Shown: positions 23,805 to 35,825, counted from the stretch's first letter. The stretch is 64,000 bases of DNA from Bartonella machadoae (GCF_022559585.1 NZ_CP087114.1:227095-291094), one strand, 5' to 3'. The notes: a model not told the origin generated them from the sequence alone. Numbers and translations are program-made.

Positions 23805-25433
23805 ATGCAAAGCATTTCAACATTAGAACTTTTTCGTAATGCAGTCTTTCGAAATTTATGGTCGTCCACGCTTATTTCTAATTTAGGAGGGCTGATACAG
23901 GCTGTAGGAGCAGGGTGGTTAATGGCGTTGATTAGTTCTTCGCATTCCATGGTTAGTCTTGTGCAAAGTGCCACCACATTACCACTTGTTATGTTTTCTC
24001 TCATGGCAGGAGCATTAGCAGACAATTTTAATCGTCGCCAAATTATGCTGTGCGCGCAGATTATGATGATGGTTATATCAATGATTTTGGTTATTTTAGC
24101 CTATTTTGGTGTTGTAACACCTTGGCTTTTGTTATGCTTTACCTTTTTGATTGGATGTGGAACGGCTTTTTATAATCCTCCTTGGCAAGCAACAATAGGA
24201 GATATTGTGAGCAGGGAGAATATACCTTCTGCTGTTAGTTTGAACAGTGTTGGTTTTAACTTGATGCGCAGTGTCGGTCCTGCTATTGGTGGTGCTATCG
24301 TTGCGGCTTTGGGGGCATCCACAGCTTTTTTGTTTAATGCGATAAGTTATATCCCTTTAATTGGTGTTTTATTTTTCTGGAAACCAAACTATGAAAACAA
24401 TAAGCTGCCACGGGAAAGGCTTTTAGGAGCTGTTTCAGATGGTTTGCGTTATGTTGCAATGTCACCAAATCTTCTGAGTATCATGGTGAGAGCGTTTCTT
24501 TTTGGGATTGGAGCAATTTCGATTTTAGCACTTTTGCCAATTGTTGTGCATAAAGTTCTTGGGGGCAGTGCTCTTCTTTATGGAACATTACTTGGTTGTT
24601 TTGGGCTTGGCGCTATGACAGCTGGTATAATTAATTCATCTGTACGGCATTATTTTCGTTTAGAGACAATAATTGCCGGTGCATTTATCGGTTTTGCCTT
24701 TTCTTGCTTTTTTTTAGCAATAAGCCGTTCATTGATTGTAAGCCATATCGCTTTATTTCCTGCGGGCTTATGTTGGGTCTTGGCGTTATCACTGTTTAAT
24801 ACATCTGTACAGCTTTCTACACCGCGTTGGGTTGTGGCACGTGCGTTAGCACTTTATCAAACAGCATCTTATGGAGGTATGGCCATTGGAAGTGTGATTT
24901 GGGGTGTTTTGGCTGATGGTTATTCTCCAACAGTTGCTTTGAGTGTTTGTTCTCTCTTTTTGATTTTTGGCGCTCTTGCAGGGATAAAATTTACAATTCA
25001 AGAAATTCCTCAGATAGATCTAAATCCCCTTGATCATTTTAGAGAACCAGAGCTTTTACTTGATCTAAAAGCACAAAGTGGTCCGATCATGATAATGATT
25101 GATTATCAAATTCATGAAAATGATCTCGAAGAATTTCTCAAAGTGATGACACGTCGTCGCCATATTCGTTTACGTGATGGCGCTCGCCAATGGGTTCTCT
25201 TACGCGATCTTGAAAGACCTGAATATTGGACAGAGGCTTATCATATGCCAACATGGGTAGATTATTTACGTCATAATCATCGTCGTATAAAAGCAGATGC
25301 GGAGGTAAATAAGCTTTTGCGTCGCTTAAATCGTGCGCCTGATGGTATAAGGGTTCACCGGATGATTGAACGTCAAACAATACCCCATGCTGGTGAGATG
25401 CATTTAAAGCCCTCTGCTGATCAATTACCTTAA
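23805..25433 (+). CDS. MFS transporter of the enterobactin-exporter-like (MFS_3) family
   Basis: 542 residues. About 400 residues of alternating hydrophobic helices form a major facilitator domain (loop motif GALADNFNRRQIM, about residues 68-80). A roughly 140-residue soluble C-terminal domain with many Arg, Trp and His follows (RRRHIRLRDGARQW, RPEYWTEAYHMPTWVDYL). Such fusions occur in EntS-like exporters, where the tail resembles small ferredoxin-like domains. The substrate is unknown. Start ATG follows GGGAGG. It stands alone, between rpsO and truB. Confidence 0.85.
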   Translation: MQSISTLELFRNAVFRNLWSSTLISNLGGLIQAVGAGWLMALISSSHSMVSLVQSATTLPLVMFSLMAGALADNFNRRQIMLCAQIMMMVISMILVILAYFGVVTPWLLLCFTFLIGCGTAFYNPPWQATIGDIVSRENIPSAVSLNSVGFNLMRSVGPAIGGAIVAALGASTAFLFNAISYIPLIGVLFFWKPNYENNKLPRERLLGAVSDGLRYVAMSPNLLSIMVRAFLFGIGAISILALLPIVVHKVLGGSALLYGTLLGCFGLGAMTAGIINSSVRHYFRLETIIAGAFIGFAFSCFFLAISRSLIVSHIALFPAGLCWVLALSLFNTSVQLSTPRWVVARALALYQTASYGGMAIGSVIWGVLADGYSPTVALSVCSLFLIFGALAGIKFTIQEIPQIDLNPLDHFREPELLLDLKAQSGPIMIMIDYQIHENDLEEFLKVMTRRRHIRLRDGARQWVLLRDLERPEYWTEAYHMPTWVDYLRHNHRRIKADAEVNKLLRRLNRAPDGIRVHRMIERQTIPHAGEMHLKPSADQLP

Positions 25434-25744
25434 TGGCACAAGAGTTAAAAACGATTTTTTTTGTAAACTATTTAACCTGTGCAATGTATTTTCATGGAAT
25501 AAAGATGTGAGTATGAAGAAAAGAGAAGAGAAATGAGATATTGTAATTTGTATTTTATACTGTTTGTAAATGGAGGATAAATTTCTTCTGAAAAAGCAAT
25601 TTGAAATCATGAATATTATGATTTTTTTAAAACCGAAAGCTTGCGATTCCTCTTCTAGAAAATCTTCTTAAAATGAGAGCTCTGTACGTATATCTAGTAA
25701 GGATCAAAGAAAGGATTAAAAACAACAAAAAACAGAGACCTGCC
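25434..25744. other. intergenic region after the MFS gene
   Basis: No gene or RNA recognised. A minus-strand frame from integrase remnant C runs into this stretch, but the sequence after YRYTI does not resemble integrase. Confidence 0.4.
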
Positions 25745-26044
25745 TTTATGGTATAACGATAAAGCCATTGAACACCACCATTTTTACGCTTATGAAGGTA
25801 CAAGCTGGACCCATCATACTCTTTGCCAGCCACCAATGTTGCTACAGCCCTTGCATTAAAACGATTCATAAGAAGCATTTTTACTCCTTTCTTTAGAGTT
25901 TTTTACCCACACATCAGTCTCGCTTATGACGTGCAAATAAATGATTATTATTGATTCAACATAAGAGGATTTAAGATGAGAGAATCTTACAATATTTGGG
26001 GGTCTCATTTAACATAAAAAGGCGATTTATGATTATAAATCAAT
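25745..26044 (-). pseudogene. integrase remnant C (P4-type tyrosine integrase, N-terminal part)
   Basis: The best-preserved N-terminus of the six. Reading leftward from the junction at 26044, the frame from 25869 gives MNRFNARAVATLVAGKEY, then DGSSLYLHKRKNGG and VQWLYRYTI. This is the arm-binding domain layout of P4-like integrases (Gly-Leu-Tyr-Leu, then Trp-x-x-Arg-Tyr). Integrase similarity ends at about 25745, after 45 codons, although the frame stays open to 25627. Confidence 0.65.
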
Positions 26045-26187
26045 ATATTATTGGCACAAGTTAAGATAAATTTATCAACATATTGCGGATTTAGGTTATA
26101 ACACAAATTATCGTAAAAAGGTGAGTGTAAAACAATATTGATATGAAAAAATCTCTTTTCCAAGAGAGGATTGTAAGAAAAAATAGA

Positions 26188-27147
26188 TCAAATTGTAAAG
26201 ATACGCTTTGGCTTGAACAAGTTTTTATCAAGGGAGCCTATCGCAAGAAGTTGATCTTTGTAAATGACGCAAACTTCATTTTCATCAGGAGGAGCGTCGT
26301 GATGACAAAGGGATACTGGATTACCCATCATGACTCGCTGGGCTTGGGTTTTATTAAGAGCATAATGAGTGAGGCAATCGAGAGCAGCACTTGTTTCAAT
26401 TAAAAGTGCATCAAGTTTTGAAAAGTTTCTTTTTGGGGAAGTATCATTTTCACTTGTTGCATTTTGATCTAACGCTACTGTTTTGAGTTTATCCCATGTA
26501 ATGAGATCATCTTCATAAAAAGGTGCTACTGCGATACGTCTTAAATCAGCAATATAACCATAACAACCAAGATCACGCCCTATATCACGCGCTAAGGAAC
26601 GCACGTAGGTTCCTTTTCCGCAGGTTATTTCAAAGAGCGCACGCTCTTTAGTAATAGTTTCTATTAATTTAAAAGTTTCTATTTCTACTTGGCGTGGTGG
26701 AATTTCAACAATTTCACCTTCACGTGCTAAATCATAGGCTCGATGACCGGCAATTTTAATTGCCGAAAATTGTGGAGGTGTTTGCAAAATAACACCTGTA
26801 TATTGTGGGAGAACAGCAAGTATTTCTTCTTGCGTTGGACGCTTAAGCGATGTTTTTGTTATTTCACCCTCTAGGTCATCTGTTGAACGCTCTTCACCCC
26901 AAACGATATGAAAACGGTAGGTTTTTATACCTTGCATAACATAAGGAACGGTTTTGGTTGCTTCACCCAATGCAATTGGTAGGAGGCCAGAAGCGAGAGG
27001 ATCAAGTGTGCCAGCATGCCCTGCTTTTTGTGCATGAAAAAGCCTTTTGATTTGAGAGACAGCTTCTGTTGATCTCATTCCTTTTGGTTTATCAAGTATG
27101 ACCCAGCCAGAAATAGAACGACCTTTTTTTTTGCGTTGCTGTGACAT
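26188..27147 (-). CDS. truB: tRNA pseudouridine-55 synthase
   Basis: 319 residues. It converts U55 in the T-loop of tRNAs to pseudouridine. The catalytic Asp lies in [39 protein letters not shown] and [12 protein letters not shown] are further family motifs. I started at ATG 27147 ([15 protein letters not shown]), four bases after the rbfA stop. The longer frame overlaps rbfA and adds a non-conserved segment. Last gene of the rimP-nusA-ylxR-infB-rbfA-truB unit. Confidence 0.95.
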   Translation of the reverse strand: MSQQRKKKGRSISGWVILDKPKGMRSTEAVSQIKRLFHAQKAGHAGTLDPLASGLLPIALGEATKTVPYVMQGIKTYRFHIVWGEERSTDDLEGEITKTSLKRPTQEEILAVLPQYTGVILQTPPQFSAIKIAGHRAYDLAREGEIVEIPPRQVEIETFKLIETITKERALFEITCGKGTYVRSLARDIGRDLGCYGYIADLRRIAVAPFYEDDLITWDKLKTVALDQNATSENDTSPKRNFSKLDALLIETSAALDCLTHYALNKTQAQRVMMGNPVSLCHHDAPPDENEVCVIYKDQLLAIGSLDKNLFKPKRIFTI

Positions 27148-27151
27148 ATTT

Positions 27152-27559
27152 TCAGTTCTCAAGTTCATCTTTATGGTGAAGATCACGTGCTACTTCAGGC
27201 AAACGCAGCAAAGCGTCAATTTTTGAAAAATTATCAAAACTACTATCGAGCCGAAAACGCAGTTCAGGCATATATTTCATCTGTCGTAACGCATGACTGA
27301 TTTCTCCACGGATAAAACGGCTATGTTTATTGAGGATATCAACGATATCAATATGAGATGCATTTTTAACAGTACTGAGAGGAGGAACAAAACAGGTAGC
27401 AATTTTTAAATCTGCTGACATGCGCACTTCAGAGACAGAAACCACAATGTTTTTCAAGGTATCATCGAATAAAATATTGCGCTGTAACATATGCGCTAAG
27501 GCATGACGCACTTGTTCTCCTACTCTTAGTTGCCGTTGTGATGGTTCTGCGTTTTTCAT
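27152..27559 (-). CDS. rbfA: Ribosome-binding factor A
   Basis: 135-residue KH-like protein for 30S maturation and cold adaptation. [11 protein letters not shown] near the start, [14 protein letters not shown], and [18 protein letters not shown] match RbfA. It lies between infB and truB, as in most bacteria. Confidence 0.95.
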   Translation of the reverse strand: MKNAEPSQRQLRVGEQVRHALAHMLQRNILFDDTLKNIVVSVSEVRMSADLKIATCFVPPLSTVKNASHIDIVDILNKHSRFIRGEISHALRQMKYMPELRFRLDSSFDNFSKIDALLRLPEVARDLHHKDELEN

Positions 27560-27685
27560 CGAAGTGTTATCCTTATTACAACTATTCTTTTTTTAATCAT
27601 CTGAAAAAATTAAAAAAGAACAGAAACATTGTACATAAATCCCAATAGTCTCTCGTTTTATAAAGAGTAAAGTCATTGGATTATT

Positions 27686-30208
27686 TTATAACGTACGATT
27701 GACATGTTCGATGCGGAAGGTTTCAATAATATCTCCTGCGCGGATATCTTCATAATTTTCAAATGCTATCCCACATTCTTGACCACTTTGTACTTCATTA
27801 ACCTCATCTTTAAAGCGCTTGAGAGTTTTAAGTTTTCCTTCGTGAATGACAATATTATCGCGGATAAGGCGGACACCAGCTCCTCGTTCTATTTTACCTT
27901 CAGTAACACGACAACCAGCAACTTTTCCGATTTTTGTAATGTTAAAGACTTCTAGAATTTCAGCATTCCCAAGGAAAGTTTCACGCTGCTCTGGTGAGAG
28001 TAGTCCTGACATAGCGGCTTTTATATCATCAACGAGATCATAGATGATATTATAATAGCGAATTTCAATTCCTTGCGTTTTAGCATAATCACGAGCTTGT
28101 TTATTGGCTCGAACATTAAAGCCAATAACAGCTGAATGAGAAGCTTCAGCAAGAGAAATATCACTTTCAGTGATTCCTCCAGCACCAGAATGCACAACAC
28201 GGGCACGGACTTCTTCATTCCCTAGCTTTTCTAATGCTGAAGCGATTGCTTCAATTGATCCCTGCACATCTCCTTTAATAATAAGGGGAAACTCTTTAAT
28301 ACCTGTAGTTTGTAATCTGGTCATCATTTGCTCGAGAGAACCACGAGAACCAGTTTGTCGAGCTACCGCTTTATCACGTGCTAGCCGTTGGCGATATTCA
28401 GAAATTTCGCGTGCTTTTGCTTCATGCGTGACAACAGCAAAACGGTCACCAGCTTGTGGTGTGCCTTGCATCCCTAAAATTTCAATGGGTGTAGAGGGAA
28501 CGGCTTCTTTAACATGATGACCATGGTCGTCAATCAAAGCACGCACACGTCCCCATTCATTACCAGCAACAATAATATCAGAAGGATGTAATGTTCCTTT
28601 CTGTACAAGAACTGTTGCAACAGATCCACGTCCTCGATCCAGTTTTGCTTCAATAACAACCCCTTCTGCGGTTCTTTGCGGATCTGCTTTCAGATCAAGC
28701 ATTTCAGCTTGAAGGAGAATTGCTTCGAGAAGTTTATCAAGATTTTGACCAGTTTTAGCAGAAACTTCGACTTCCAAAGTTTCACCACCCATGGTTTCAA
28801 CAAACACTTCATGTTGTAGAAGCTCTGTACGCACTTTTTGCGCATTAGCAGCTGGTTTATCAATTTTATTGATCGCAACAATAATGGGTACACCCGCTGC
28901 TTTAGCATGATTAATGGATTCAATCGTTTGCGGCATGACACTATCATCTGCGGCGACAACAAGAACAGCAATATCGGTAACACGGGCTCCACGAGCACGC
29001 ATAGCTGTAAAGGCAGCATGTCCTGGTGTATCAATAAAGGTAATTTTTTGACCATTTTTCTCCACTTGATAAGCACCAATATGCTGTGTAATACCCCCAG
29101 CTTCACTAGAAACAACATTTGCTTTGCGAATAGCATCAAGCAGAGAAGTTTTCCCGTGATCGACATGGCCCATAATTGTTACGACGGGTGGACGCTGGCG
29201 CATTTTTTGTGGATTATCAGCGACATTAAAGATGCCTTCTTCTACGTCAGATTCTAAAACGCGTTTAACAGTATGACCGAATTCGACAGCGATAAGTTCA
29301 GCAACATCTGCATCAATAATATCACCAGGTTTCATCATTTGTCCCTGTTTCATCAAAAACTTAATGACATCAACGGAGCGTTCAGTCATACGTTGCGCCA
29401 GTTCTTGAATAGTAATGGTTTCAGGAAGAACAACTTCGCGAGAAATTTTTTCTCTTGGCTCTTGATTTTGCGCCCGCTTAAATTTCTCCTGCCTACGGCG
29501 CATTGCAGCCATTGAACGTCCACGTGCACTTCCTTCTTCATCTAAAGCACTATTAAGATTTATTTTTCCGCGGCGTCGTTCATCAGCCCCTTTTACAACT
29601 TTTGGTGCACGTACTTCTGATTTAGAAAGGTTAGCACGCCGACCGTACCGATCTTCCTCCTTATGTTCATCGACTTTTCGTTTTTCAATAACAGGCGTAT
29701 TTTTAGGTGTGACAGGAATATCTATCGGTTCTATGATGGAGGGAGTGACGGGAAGAGGGGGAACTTCTACAGGTGGATTTTCTTCCTCTTGATGTTTTTC
29801 TGTTTCTTGAGTTTTTTGCCGCAAAAGTTCTTCACGTTCTTTAATACGTCTTGCTTCTTCTTCGGCACGTTCACGCATTATTTTTTCTTGAATATGCGCT
29901 TCTTCTAATGCACGAAGTCTTGCTTCCATTTCAGCAGATGAAAGATTGCTTTTAGCGACAGGTTCACGAGGAGCTGCTTCTTCGAATCGCGGTTTAGCCC
30001 GTTGGGAAGCGACATGTGGTTTTGTAATTGGCTGTTGTACCTCAGCTCTTTCGTCAGGGCGTGTTACTTTACGCCGTTTAGTTTCGACAACAACAGCTTT
30101 CGTGCGGCCATGGCTAAAATTTTGTTTGACCGTACTCGTTTCTAGAACTGACCGCTTTAAGGTTAAAGTCCTTTTGGCTGTCGTTTTGTCGTTATTATTT
30201 TCACTCAT
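27686..30208 (-). CDS. infB: Translation initiation factor IF-2
   Basis: 840-residue GTPase that delivers initiator tRNA to the 30S subunit. The long charged N-terminal region is rich in Glu, Arg and Lys, including coiled-coil-like [18 protein letters not shown] repeats at about residues 90-140. The GTPase domain ([29 protein letters not shown]) and the C-terminal fMet-tRNA-binding domains follow. The ATG overlaps the stop of the upstream ylxR gene (ATGA). Confidence 0.97.
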   Translation of the reverse strand: MSENNNDKTTAKRTLTLKRSVLETSTVKQNFSHGRTKAVVVETKRRKVTRPDERAEVQQPITKPHVASQRAKPRFEEAAPREPVAKSNLSSAEMEARLRALEEAHIQEKIMRERAEEEARRIKEREELLRQKTQETEKHQEEENPPVEVPPLPVTPSIIEPIDIPVTPKNTPVIEKRKVDEHKEEDRYGRRANLSKSEVRAPKVVKGADERRRGKINLNSALDEEGSARGRSMAAMRRRQEKFKRAQNQEPREKISREVVLPETITIQELAQRMTERSVDVIKFLMKQGQMMKPGDIIDADVAELIAVEFGHTVKRVLESDVEEGIFNVADNPQKMRQRPPVVTIMGHVDHGKTSLLDAIRKANVVSSEAGGITQHIGAYQVEKNGQKITFIDTPGHAAFTAMRARGARVTDIAVLVVAADDSVMPQTIESINHAKAAGVPIIVAINKIDKPAANAQKVRTELLQHEVFVETMGGETLEVEVSAKTGQNLDKLLEAILLQAEMLDLKADPQRTAEGVVIEAKLDRGRGSVATVLVQKGTLHPSDIIVAGNEWGRVRALIDDHGHHVKEAVPSTPIEILGMQGTPQAGDRFAVVTHEAKAREISEYRQRLARDKAVARQTGSRGSLEQMMTRLQTTGIKEFPLIIKGDVQGSIEAIASALEKLGNEEVRARVVHSGAGGITESDISLAEASHSAVIGFNVRANKQARDYAKTQGIEIRYYNIIYDLVDDIKAAMSGLLSPEQRETFLGNAEILEVFNITKIGKVAGCRVTEGKIERGAGVRLIRDNIVIHEGKLKTLKRFKDEVNEVQSGQECGIAFENYEDIRAGDIIETFRIEHVNRTL

Positions 30209-30840
30209 TGTACTTCCTTCACGGCTTGTGCCGTTATCTCACCAAGCTTATTGTGCTTATCATCACGATAGGCGAGCAGTTTGTGTATTGTTTTGAGAAA
30301 CCCTGTGGCAGCTTTGGTATCCAATAAGGCTGCATGCATTACGGGATTGGCTCCAAAAGCCACGCGCATTTCATCACTTGTGAATAAAGATATGGTTTTT
30401 ATCTTTCGATTTGTTTGTTGTTGTATTGTATGAATAGCTTGTGCAATTTTTCGTTTTCCATCTTCTTTAGTTTCTTTGGCATGAAGGACGAGAAGAGCTT
30501 GACCAGAGCGGATAGCAGCATCAACTTTTGTTGCCCCCATGACAACGGCACCAGCTTTTCGCGCCATGGAAAGGTTTGAAAGAGCAGTTTTTAGTAAAAG
30601 TGTATCAACAATATGCGCAAGATTTGGTGAAACCTCAACATCTGTTTTAAAACTTTTCTTAAAAGCGTTCTGTTTTATTGCTGCTTCAATAGCAGAATGG
30701 CAAGCAGAAATCCAAACACCACGCCCGGGTAAATTGGATTTAAGATCAGGAACAATTTGATTATTAGGACCAATAACAAAACGGATCAGCGTTTCAGCTG
30801 AAGCATTTTTTCTTGTTACGATACAGGTCCGTTCATTCAT
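30205..30840 (-). CDS. YlxR-family RNA-binding protein (DUF448) with L7Ae-like C-terminal half
   Basis: 211 residues. The N-terminal DUF448/YlxR domain contains [23 protein letters not shown] and LPGRGVW. The second half ([30 protein letters not shown]) resembles a ribosomal L7Ae/L30e-type domain. The usual place between nusA and infB is kept. A role in rRNA or translation is inferred from family and context. Confidence 0.88.
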   Translation of the reverse strand: MNERTCIVTRKNASAETLIRFVIGPNNQIVPDLKSNLPGRGVWISACHSAIEAAIKQNAFKKSFKTDVEVSPNLAHIVDTLLLKTALSNLSMARKAGAVVMGATKVDAAIRSGQALLVLHAKETKEDGKRKIAQAIHTIQQQTNRKIKTISLFTSDEMRVAFGANPVMHAALLDTKAATGFLKTIHKLLAYRDDKHNKLGEITAQAVKEVQ

Positions 30841-30862
30841 TTAAAGTTTATCCACGTTCACA

Positions 30863-32470
30863 TTAATTGTTTTCATCTTTTGCAGAATTTTCACTTTCTG
30901 CAGGAGTTTCTGCCACAAGATCAGCTTGGTCTATCCAGCCCGCTTGCACACGTGCTGCTAAAACCATAGCTTCTGCATCAGCACGTGTAATATCAAAAGG
31001 GGTCAGGATACCAGAAAAACTCTGTGTTTGACCATCTTTACGCTCTCTCCAGCCAACCAAATCGTCGACAGCATAGCCAGCAAAGTCTTCAATTGTTTTG
31101 ACACCATCTTCACCAATAGCAACCAGCATAGCACTTGTCACTCCAGGAAGTGTACGTAATTCGTCAGAAACGCCAAGTTTTTTACGTTTTTCATCGAGTT
31201 CTTTTTCTTTATGTTCGAGATATTCGCGTGCACGGTTTTGGATTTCAGCAGCAGTCTCATGATCAAAACCATCAATGGAAGCGATTTCTTCAAGATTAAT
31301 ATAGGCAATTTCCTCAATGGAAGAAAAGCCTTCTGAGGCCATAACTTGCCCAATCATTTCGTCAACGTCTAAGGATTCCATAAACATTTTACTGCGTTCG
31401 GTAAATTCCTTTTGACGATTTTCCGATTCCTCCTGCTCTGTTAAAATATCAATATTCCATCCTGTTAACTGTGAAGCTAAACGAACATTTTGCCCACGCC
31501 GACCAATAGCAAGACTGAGTTGCTCATCAGGCACAATGACTTCGATTCGTTCTGCATCTTCATCGAGAACGACTTTAGAAACTTCAGCAGGTTGTAATGC
31601 ATTGACGATAAATGTTGCAGCATCAGGGGACCAAGGGATAATATCAATTTTTTCGCCTTGTAGTTCTGCAACAACAGCCTGTACACGACTTCCTCGCATT
31701 CCAACACATGCTCCAACAGGATCAATGGAGCCATCACGTGAAACAACAGCAATTTTAGCACGAGAACCAGGATCACGGGCAACGGATTTAATTTCTATAA
31801 TGCCATCATAGATTTCTGGTACTTCCATAGTGAAAAGTTTTACCATAAATTGAGGGTGTGTGCGTGAAAGGAAAATTTGCGGGCCGCGCGATTCACGATG
31901 CACATCATTGACAAAAGCACGAATACGGTCTCCGTAGCGGAAGGATTCTCGTGGAATTAATTCATCACGGCGCACGATAGCTTCACCACGTCCTAGATCA
32001 ACGATAACATTACCATATTCTACACGTTTTACTGTACCAGAAATAATTTCACCAATTTTATTTTTGAATTCTTCATATTGTTGATCACGCTCTGCATCAC
32101 GAACTTTTTGCACAATAACCTGTTTAGCAGATTGTGCTGCGATACGCCCAAAGTCCATAGGAGGTAAAAGATCAGCAAAAAAATCACCAATTTTCGCGTC
32201 CGCTTGGCGTTTGAGCGCGTCAGATAAAGTAATTTCAGTTGTATAATCTTCAATGACATCAACAATTTTAAGCAAGCGTTGTAATTTAATTTCACCTGTT
32301 TTGGAATTGATTTCAGCACGGATATTGGTTTCTTGACCATAACGAGAACGCGCCGCTTTCTGAATAGCATCAGCCATCGCAGAAATGACAATTTCACGGT
32401 CAATTGACTTTTCACGTGCAACAGCATCTGCAATTTGCAGAATTTCAAGCCTGTTAGCGCTTGTAGCCAT
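30863..32470 (-). CDS. nusA: Transcription termination/antitermination factor NusA
   Basis: 535 residues: an N-terminal RNA polymerase-binding domain, an S1 domain (about residues 135-200), two KH domains (VGACVGMRGSRVQAVV and LAIGRRGQNVRLA), and a C-terminal acidic/HhH-like region (DELRTLPGVTSAMLVAIGEDGVKTIEDFA). I chose ATG 32470 because AAGGAG lies 8 bases upstream; a TTG one codon earlier is less likely. Confidence 0.96.
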   Translation of the reverse strand: MATSANRLEILQIADAVAREKSIDREIVISAMADAIQKAARSRYGQETNIRAEINSKTGEIKLQRLLKIVDVIEDYTTEITLSDALKRQADAKIGDFFADLLPPMDFGRIAAQSAKQVIVQKVRDAERDQQYEEFKNKIGEIISGTVKRVEYGNVIVDLGRGEAIVRRDELIPRESFRYGDRIRAFVNDVHRESRGPQIFLSRTHPQFMVKLFTMEVPEIYDGIIEIKSVARDPGSRAKIAVVSRDGSIDPVGACVGMRGSRVQAVVAELQGEKIDIIPWSPDAATFIVNALQPAEVSKVVLDEDAERIEVIVPDEQLSLAIGRRGQNVRLASQLTGWNIDILTEQEESENRQKEFTERSKMFMESLDVDEMIGQVMASEGFSSIEEIAYINLEEIASIDGFDHETAAEIQNRAREYLEHKEKELDEKRKKLGVSDELRTLPGVTSAMLVAIGEDGVKTIEDFAGYAVDDLVGWRERKDGQTQSFSGILTPFDITRADAEAMVLAARVQAGWIDQADLVAETPAESENSAKDENN

Positions 32471-32537
32471 CAATTTTCTCCTTCTTTGTGCTACACGATG
32501 GGCATTTCCCAGTGATATTAATTTTTATAAAATGAGA

Positions 32538-33164
32538 TTAATTCTTATAATTTGATGTTTTTTCCGAAACATGAGGATGATCTTCTAGAATGCATTGTTG
32601 ACTTAAATCTTTATTTTTTTTCAACGCATCACGAATAAGTTCATCGGTGAGGATCAAATGTGCATTTATGATATCACAAAAGGAAATAGAGGTATACATG
32701 GCTTCTCCATAAGCGGCTTTATCAGTATTTAAAATAAATCCATCTTGGGTGATATTTGTAAGTGTTCCACGAAACTTTCGGCGCCCATCAATTGTTATTT
32801 TTGTTTCAATTTTTGCAAGATGCCCTTGCCAATGAAAAAAATCAGATTTTCTTACCAGTGGACGGTCAATTCCAGGAGATGAAATTTCTAAATGATATTT
32901 ACGTTCAATAACATTTTGCACATCAAGAAGGGGAGAAACAGTTCGACTAACAATTTCACAATCTTCTACAGTCATAGAGCCATCTGCGCGTTCAACCATA
33001 ATCTGAAGTGTTAAACCATTCAAACCAAGAAGTTTTATACGAACTAAACGAAAGCCCAACGGTTTAAGCAAGGGTATAATAAGGGCAGCAATACGTGCTT
33101 CAACACCATCTTCTTTAAACAAACGAGGTTCGTCAAGATTGCTTATTTTTTCAGTTTCGTTCAT
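32538..33164 (-). CDS. rimP: Ribosome maturation factor RimP
   Basis: 208-residue factor for 30S assembly. LGFRLVRIKLLG, TVEDCEIVSRTVSPLLD and the signature LEISSPGIDRPLVRKSDF are present. I started at ATG 33164. A longer frame (to 33239) would run through the trmB terminator hairpin and is therefore unlikely. First gene of the nusA-infB unit. Confidence 0.93.
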   Translation of the reverse strand: MNETEKISNLDEPRLFKEDGVEARIAALIIPLLKPLGFRLVRIKLLGLNGLTLQIMVERADGSMTVEDCEIVSRTVSPLLDVQNVIERKYHLEISSPGIDRPLVRKSDFFHWQGHLAKIETKITIDGRRKFRGTLTNITQDGFILNTDKAAYGEAMYTSISFCDIINAHLILTDELIRDALKKNKDLSQQCILEDHPHVSEKTSNYKN

Positions 33165-33203
33165 ACACTTTATCCAAGTCATTTTCACAAGTTTTATGAC
33201 ATT

Positions 33204-33231
33204 AAAAAAGAGCGGGTCCAACGGCCCACTC
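33204..33231 (-). terminator. intrinsic terminator after trmB
   Basis: On the minus strand GAGTGGG and CCCGCTC form a stem around GCCGTTGGA-type loop sequence, followed directly by six T. It lies 85 bases after the trmB stop and just before rimP, so it separates the metK-trmB and rimP-truB units. Confidence 0.7.
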
Positions 33232-33315
33232 CTCATCATAAGACCAAGAATTTATTCATTGATACTCTTAAATGCAAAACTTTTCAAGTTGTTTATAAGA
33301 AAAGCATTTTAACAT

Positions 33316-34017
33316 TTATTTCTTGATAAAGGTAAGATAAGCAGGTGTTCTTCCTTCGCGCAGAGCTTTTGCTTCATAGCGGGTACTTTGCCATAGAGGA
33401 TAAGGCATCTTCCAATTTTTAGGATTTTCAGCTTCCCATGCAAAACTGTTATGCTGTGCACAATGGTAGAGGGTCCAGTTTACATAACTGTCTATATCAC
33501 TAGCAAAGCGGAATTTTTTACCTGTTTTAAGAACGCGTGCAAAACGATTAAGATTTTTTATGTTAATGAAACGGCGTTTCCAATGCTTTTTTTTAGGCCA
33601 CGGATCTGGGTAGAAGAGGTCTATCCCATCAAGTGACGCATTTGGAAGCCAGTCAAGGAGGCGTGTGGCATCATCATCATAAAGGCGAATATGACTTTGA
33701 TGTTCTTTATGTTGTTCAAGAGACAACAACATTTTTGCCATACCATTAATAAAGGGCTCTATGCCGATAAAACCCGTTTGTGGAAAATGTTCCATTTCAT
33801 AAAGCAAATGTTCTCCTCCACCAAAACCAATTTCAAGTCGAACTTCTGTTACTTTACCGAGAAAAAGAGACGTTAAGTTTAAAGGTGGAGGGGACTTTAA
33901 ATCAATATTAAGAGTTGGAAGAAGCGTTTTTATACGCGCAAGTTGACTGTCTCGTAACCGTTTCCCTTGTCGTCGACCAAAAAATGCTTCACGTATACGT
34001 GTATTGTCGTTAATCAT
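33316..34017 (-). CDS. trmB: tRNA (guanine-N7-)-methyltransferase
   Basis: 233-residue SAM-dependent enzyme that makes m7G46 in tRNAs. [10 protein letters not shown] (SAM motif I), [15 protein letters not shown] and the family signature [19 protein letters not shown] are all present. It overlaps the end of metK by eight bases, so the two are cotranscribed. Confidence 0.95.
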   Translation of the reverse strand: MINDNTRIREAFFGRRQGKRLRDSQLARIKTLLPTLNIDLKSPPPLNLTSLFLGKVTEVRLEIGFGGGEHLLYEMEHFPQTGFIGIEPFINGMAKMLLSLEQHKEHQSHIRLYDDDATRLLDWLPNASLDGIDLFYPDPWPKKKHWKRRFINIKNLNRFARVLKTGKKFRFASDIDSYVNWTLYHCAQHNSFAWEAENPKNWKMPYPLWQSTRYEAKALREGRTPAYLTFIKK

Positions 34018-35281
34018 AATTTTGAGTCATTGTTTGAAGCGTTTTAATGAGATCGGTTTTTTCCCATGAAAATGAACCATCATCTTCTGGTTTGCGTCCA
34101 AAGTGACCATAAGCAGCTGTTTTTGTATAAATAGGTTTATTAAGATTGAGGTGTTTTCGGATGCCCGTAGGTGAAAGGTCCATTATTTTGCGGATAGCTG
34201 CTTCAAGAACTTTTTCATCAACTTTTCCTGTTCCATGGAGATTAAGATAAATGGATAAGGGTTGTGCAATGCCAATTGCATAGGAAAGTTGAATGGTGCA
34301 ACGTTCTGCTAAATCAGCTGCAACAATATTCTTAGCAAGATAGCGCGCAGCATAAGCCGCAGAACGATCAACCTTTGTCGTATCTTTTCCTGAAAAAGCA
34401 CCTCCGCCATGGGGTGCTGCGCCTCCATAAGTGTCAACAATGATTTTACGCCCTGTTAATCCTGCATCACTTTGCGGACCACCAATAACAAATTTTCCGG
34501 TTGGATTAATATACCAACGACATTGATCAGAAATGGGGATATCATGTAAAGCTTGACGAATATAGGGCTCGACCACTGTACGGACTTTATGGGAATCCCA
34601 ACTCTCATCCAAATGTTGTGTTGAAAGAACGATAGATGTTACCTCGATAGGTTTTCCATTTTTATACCGTATTGTTATTTGGCTTTTGGCGTCTGGTCCT
34701 AATTTTCCGGTTTCTCCTTCATTTTTATGACGGGCCGCAGCAAGAAGTTTAAGAATTTTATGCGCGTAATAAATGGGTGCTGGCATGAGAGCAGGTGTTT
34801 CACGGCAAGCATATCCAAACATGATACCCTGATCACCTGCTCCTTCTTCACCATGTCGATCTATAGCATTATCAACGCCACATGCAATATCCGTTGATTG
34901 TGGGCGTAAAAGAACATCAATTTTAACAGTTTTCCAATGGAACCCTGCTTGTTCATAACCAATGGCACGAATAGCATGGCGTGCGACTTTACGAAAAGGG
35001 GTAGGATTAATGAGAGGAGCTCCCATTTCATCGTAAATAAATTGCTTATTTTTATTTCTTTTTAAGAGTGTATCAGGAACACGCACTTCACCGGCGATAA
35101 CAACACGATTTACACTGACAAGAGTTTCACAAGCAATTCGCACAAGCCATGGATCTGTACCGGTTTTTTGCGCTTCTTTATAAATCATATCAACGATTTC
35201 ATCGGAAATACGATCACAAATTTTATCAGGATGTCCCTCCGATACCGACTCACTCGTAAAAAAATAATCTTGATGCGGCAT
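34010..35281 (-). CDS. metK: S-adenosylmethionine synthetase
   Basis: 423 residues. It makes SAM from ATP and methionine, which feeds the adjacent methyltransferase TrmB among others. N-terminal [28 protein letters not shown] and the P-loop-like GGGAFSGKD are intact. The start ATG 35281 is directly behind GAAGGAG; a longer frame adds 13 non-conserved residues. I see no recognisable SAM riboswitch in the 130-base leader. Confidence 0.96.
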   Translation of the reverse strand: MPHQDYFFTSESVSEGHPDKICDRISDEIVDMIYKEAQKTGTDPWLVRIACETLVSVNRVVIAGEVRVPDTLLKRNKNKQFIYDEMGAPLINPTPFRKVARHAIRAIGYEQAGFHWKTVKIDVLLRPQSTDIACGVDNAIDRHGEEGAGDQGIMFGYACRETPALMPAPIYYAHKILKLLAAARHKNEGETGKLGPDAKSQITIRYKNGKPIEVTSIVLSTQHLDESWDSHKVRTVVEPYIRQALHDIPISDQCRWYINPTGKFVIGGPQSDAGLTGRKIIVDTYGGAAPHGGGAFSGKDTTKVDRSAAYAARYLAKNIVAADLAERCTIQLSYAIGIAQPLSIYLNLHGTGKVDEKVLEAAIRKIMDLSPTGIRKHLNLNKPIYTKTAAYGHFGRKPEDDGSFSWEKTDLIKTLQTMTQNYD

Positions 35282-35411
35282 AGGAACTCCTTCAAAAAAG
35301 AAAACCGACAGTTCATTCATTGTTTCTTAAAGCCGCTCCTATTTGCCAACACCATGACAAATCGTCAATGCTGATTTATAAGACAAGGAAAGAAAAGATG
35401 TAATTTTTATT

Positions 35412-35825
35412 TTATAGTTTGGTTGTCATATCTTCTTCTGAAAGTGCTTTTGCCAAATCAATGATTTTTCGACGCACTTTAGCATCAGAGATATTAGTAA
35501 AGGCACGCATGAGCTGGATTCCTTCGTTACTAGAACAAAAATCCATAAAATCACTGTCGCTTTCAGCAAAACCCTCTACTTGTTGTGTATGAATGCCTTT
35601 GTCAAAAAAATAAGAAACAGGAACATCCATAATTTCTGCAATTGCTTGAAGGCGACTCGCACCAATACGATTGATACCTTTTTCATATTTTTGAATTTGC
35701 TGGAAAGTAATGCCTAACTTCTCACCTAATTTCTCTTGAGTAAGTCCTAAGATATTACGACGCAAGCGTATACGAGTTCCAACATAAACATCTATAGGAT
35801 CAGGTTTTTTTCTAGTCTCAGTCAT
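35412..35825 (-). CDS. XRE/Cro-CI-type helix-turn-helix regulator
   Basis: 137 residues. The HTH domain covers about residues 15-70 (RIRLRRNILGLTQEKLGEKL, then ITFQQIQKYEKGINRIGASRL), and a short C-terminal region of unknown role follows. This gene type sits beside metK in many Rhizobiales. Its targets are unknown. ATG 35825 was chosen; the longer frame would start at CTG. Confidence 0.85.
   Translation of the reverse strand: MTETRKKPDPIDVYVGTRIRLRRNILGLTQEKLGEKLGITFQQIQKYEKGINRIGASRLQAIAEIMDVPVSYFFDKGIHTQQVEGFAESDSDFMDFCSSNEGIQLMRAFTNISDAKVRRKIIDLAKALSEEDMTTKL

Noticed and set aside
35282..35411. Possible SAM riboswitch before metK
   Set aside because: I could not fit the leader to the SAM-II or SAM/SAH consensus; only a purine-rich leader and a strong ribosome site are seen.
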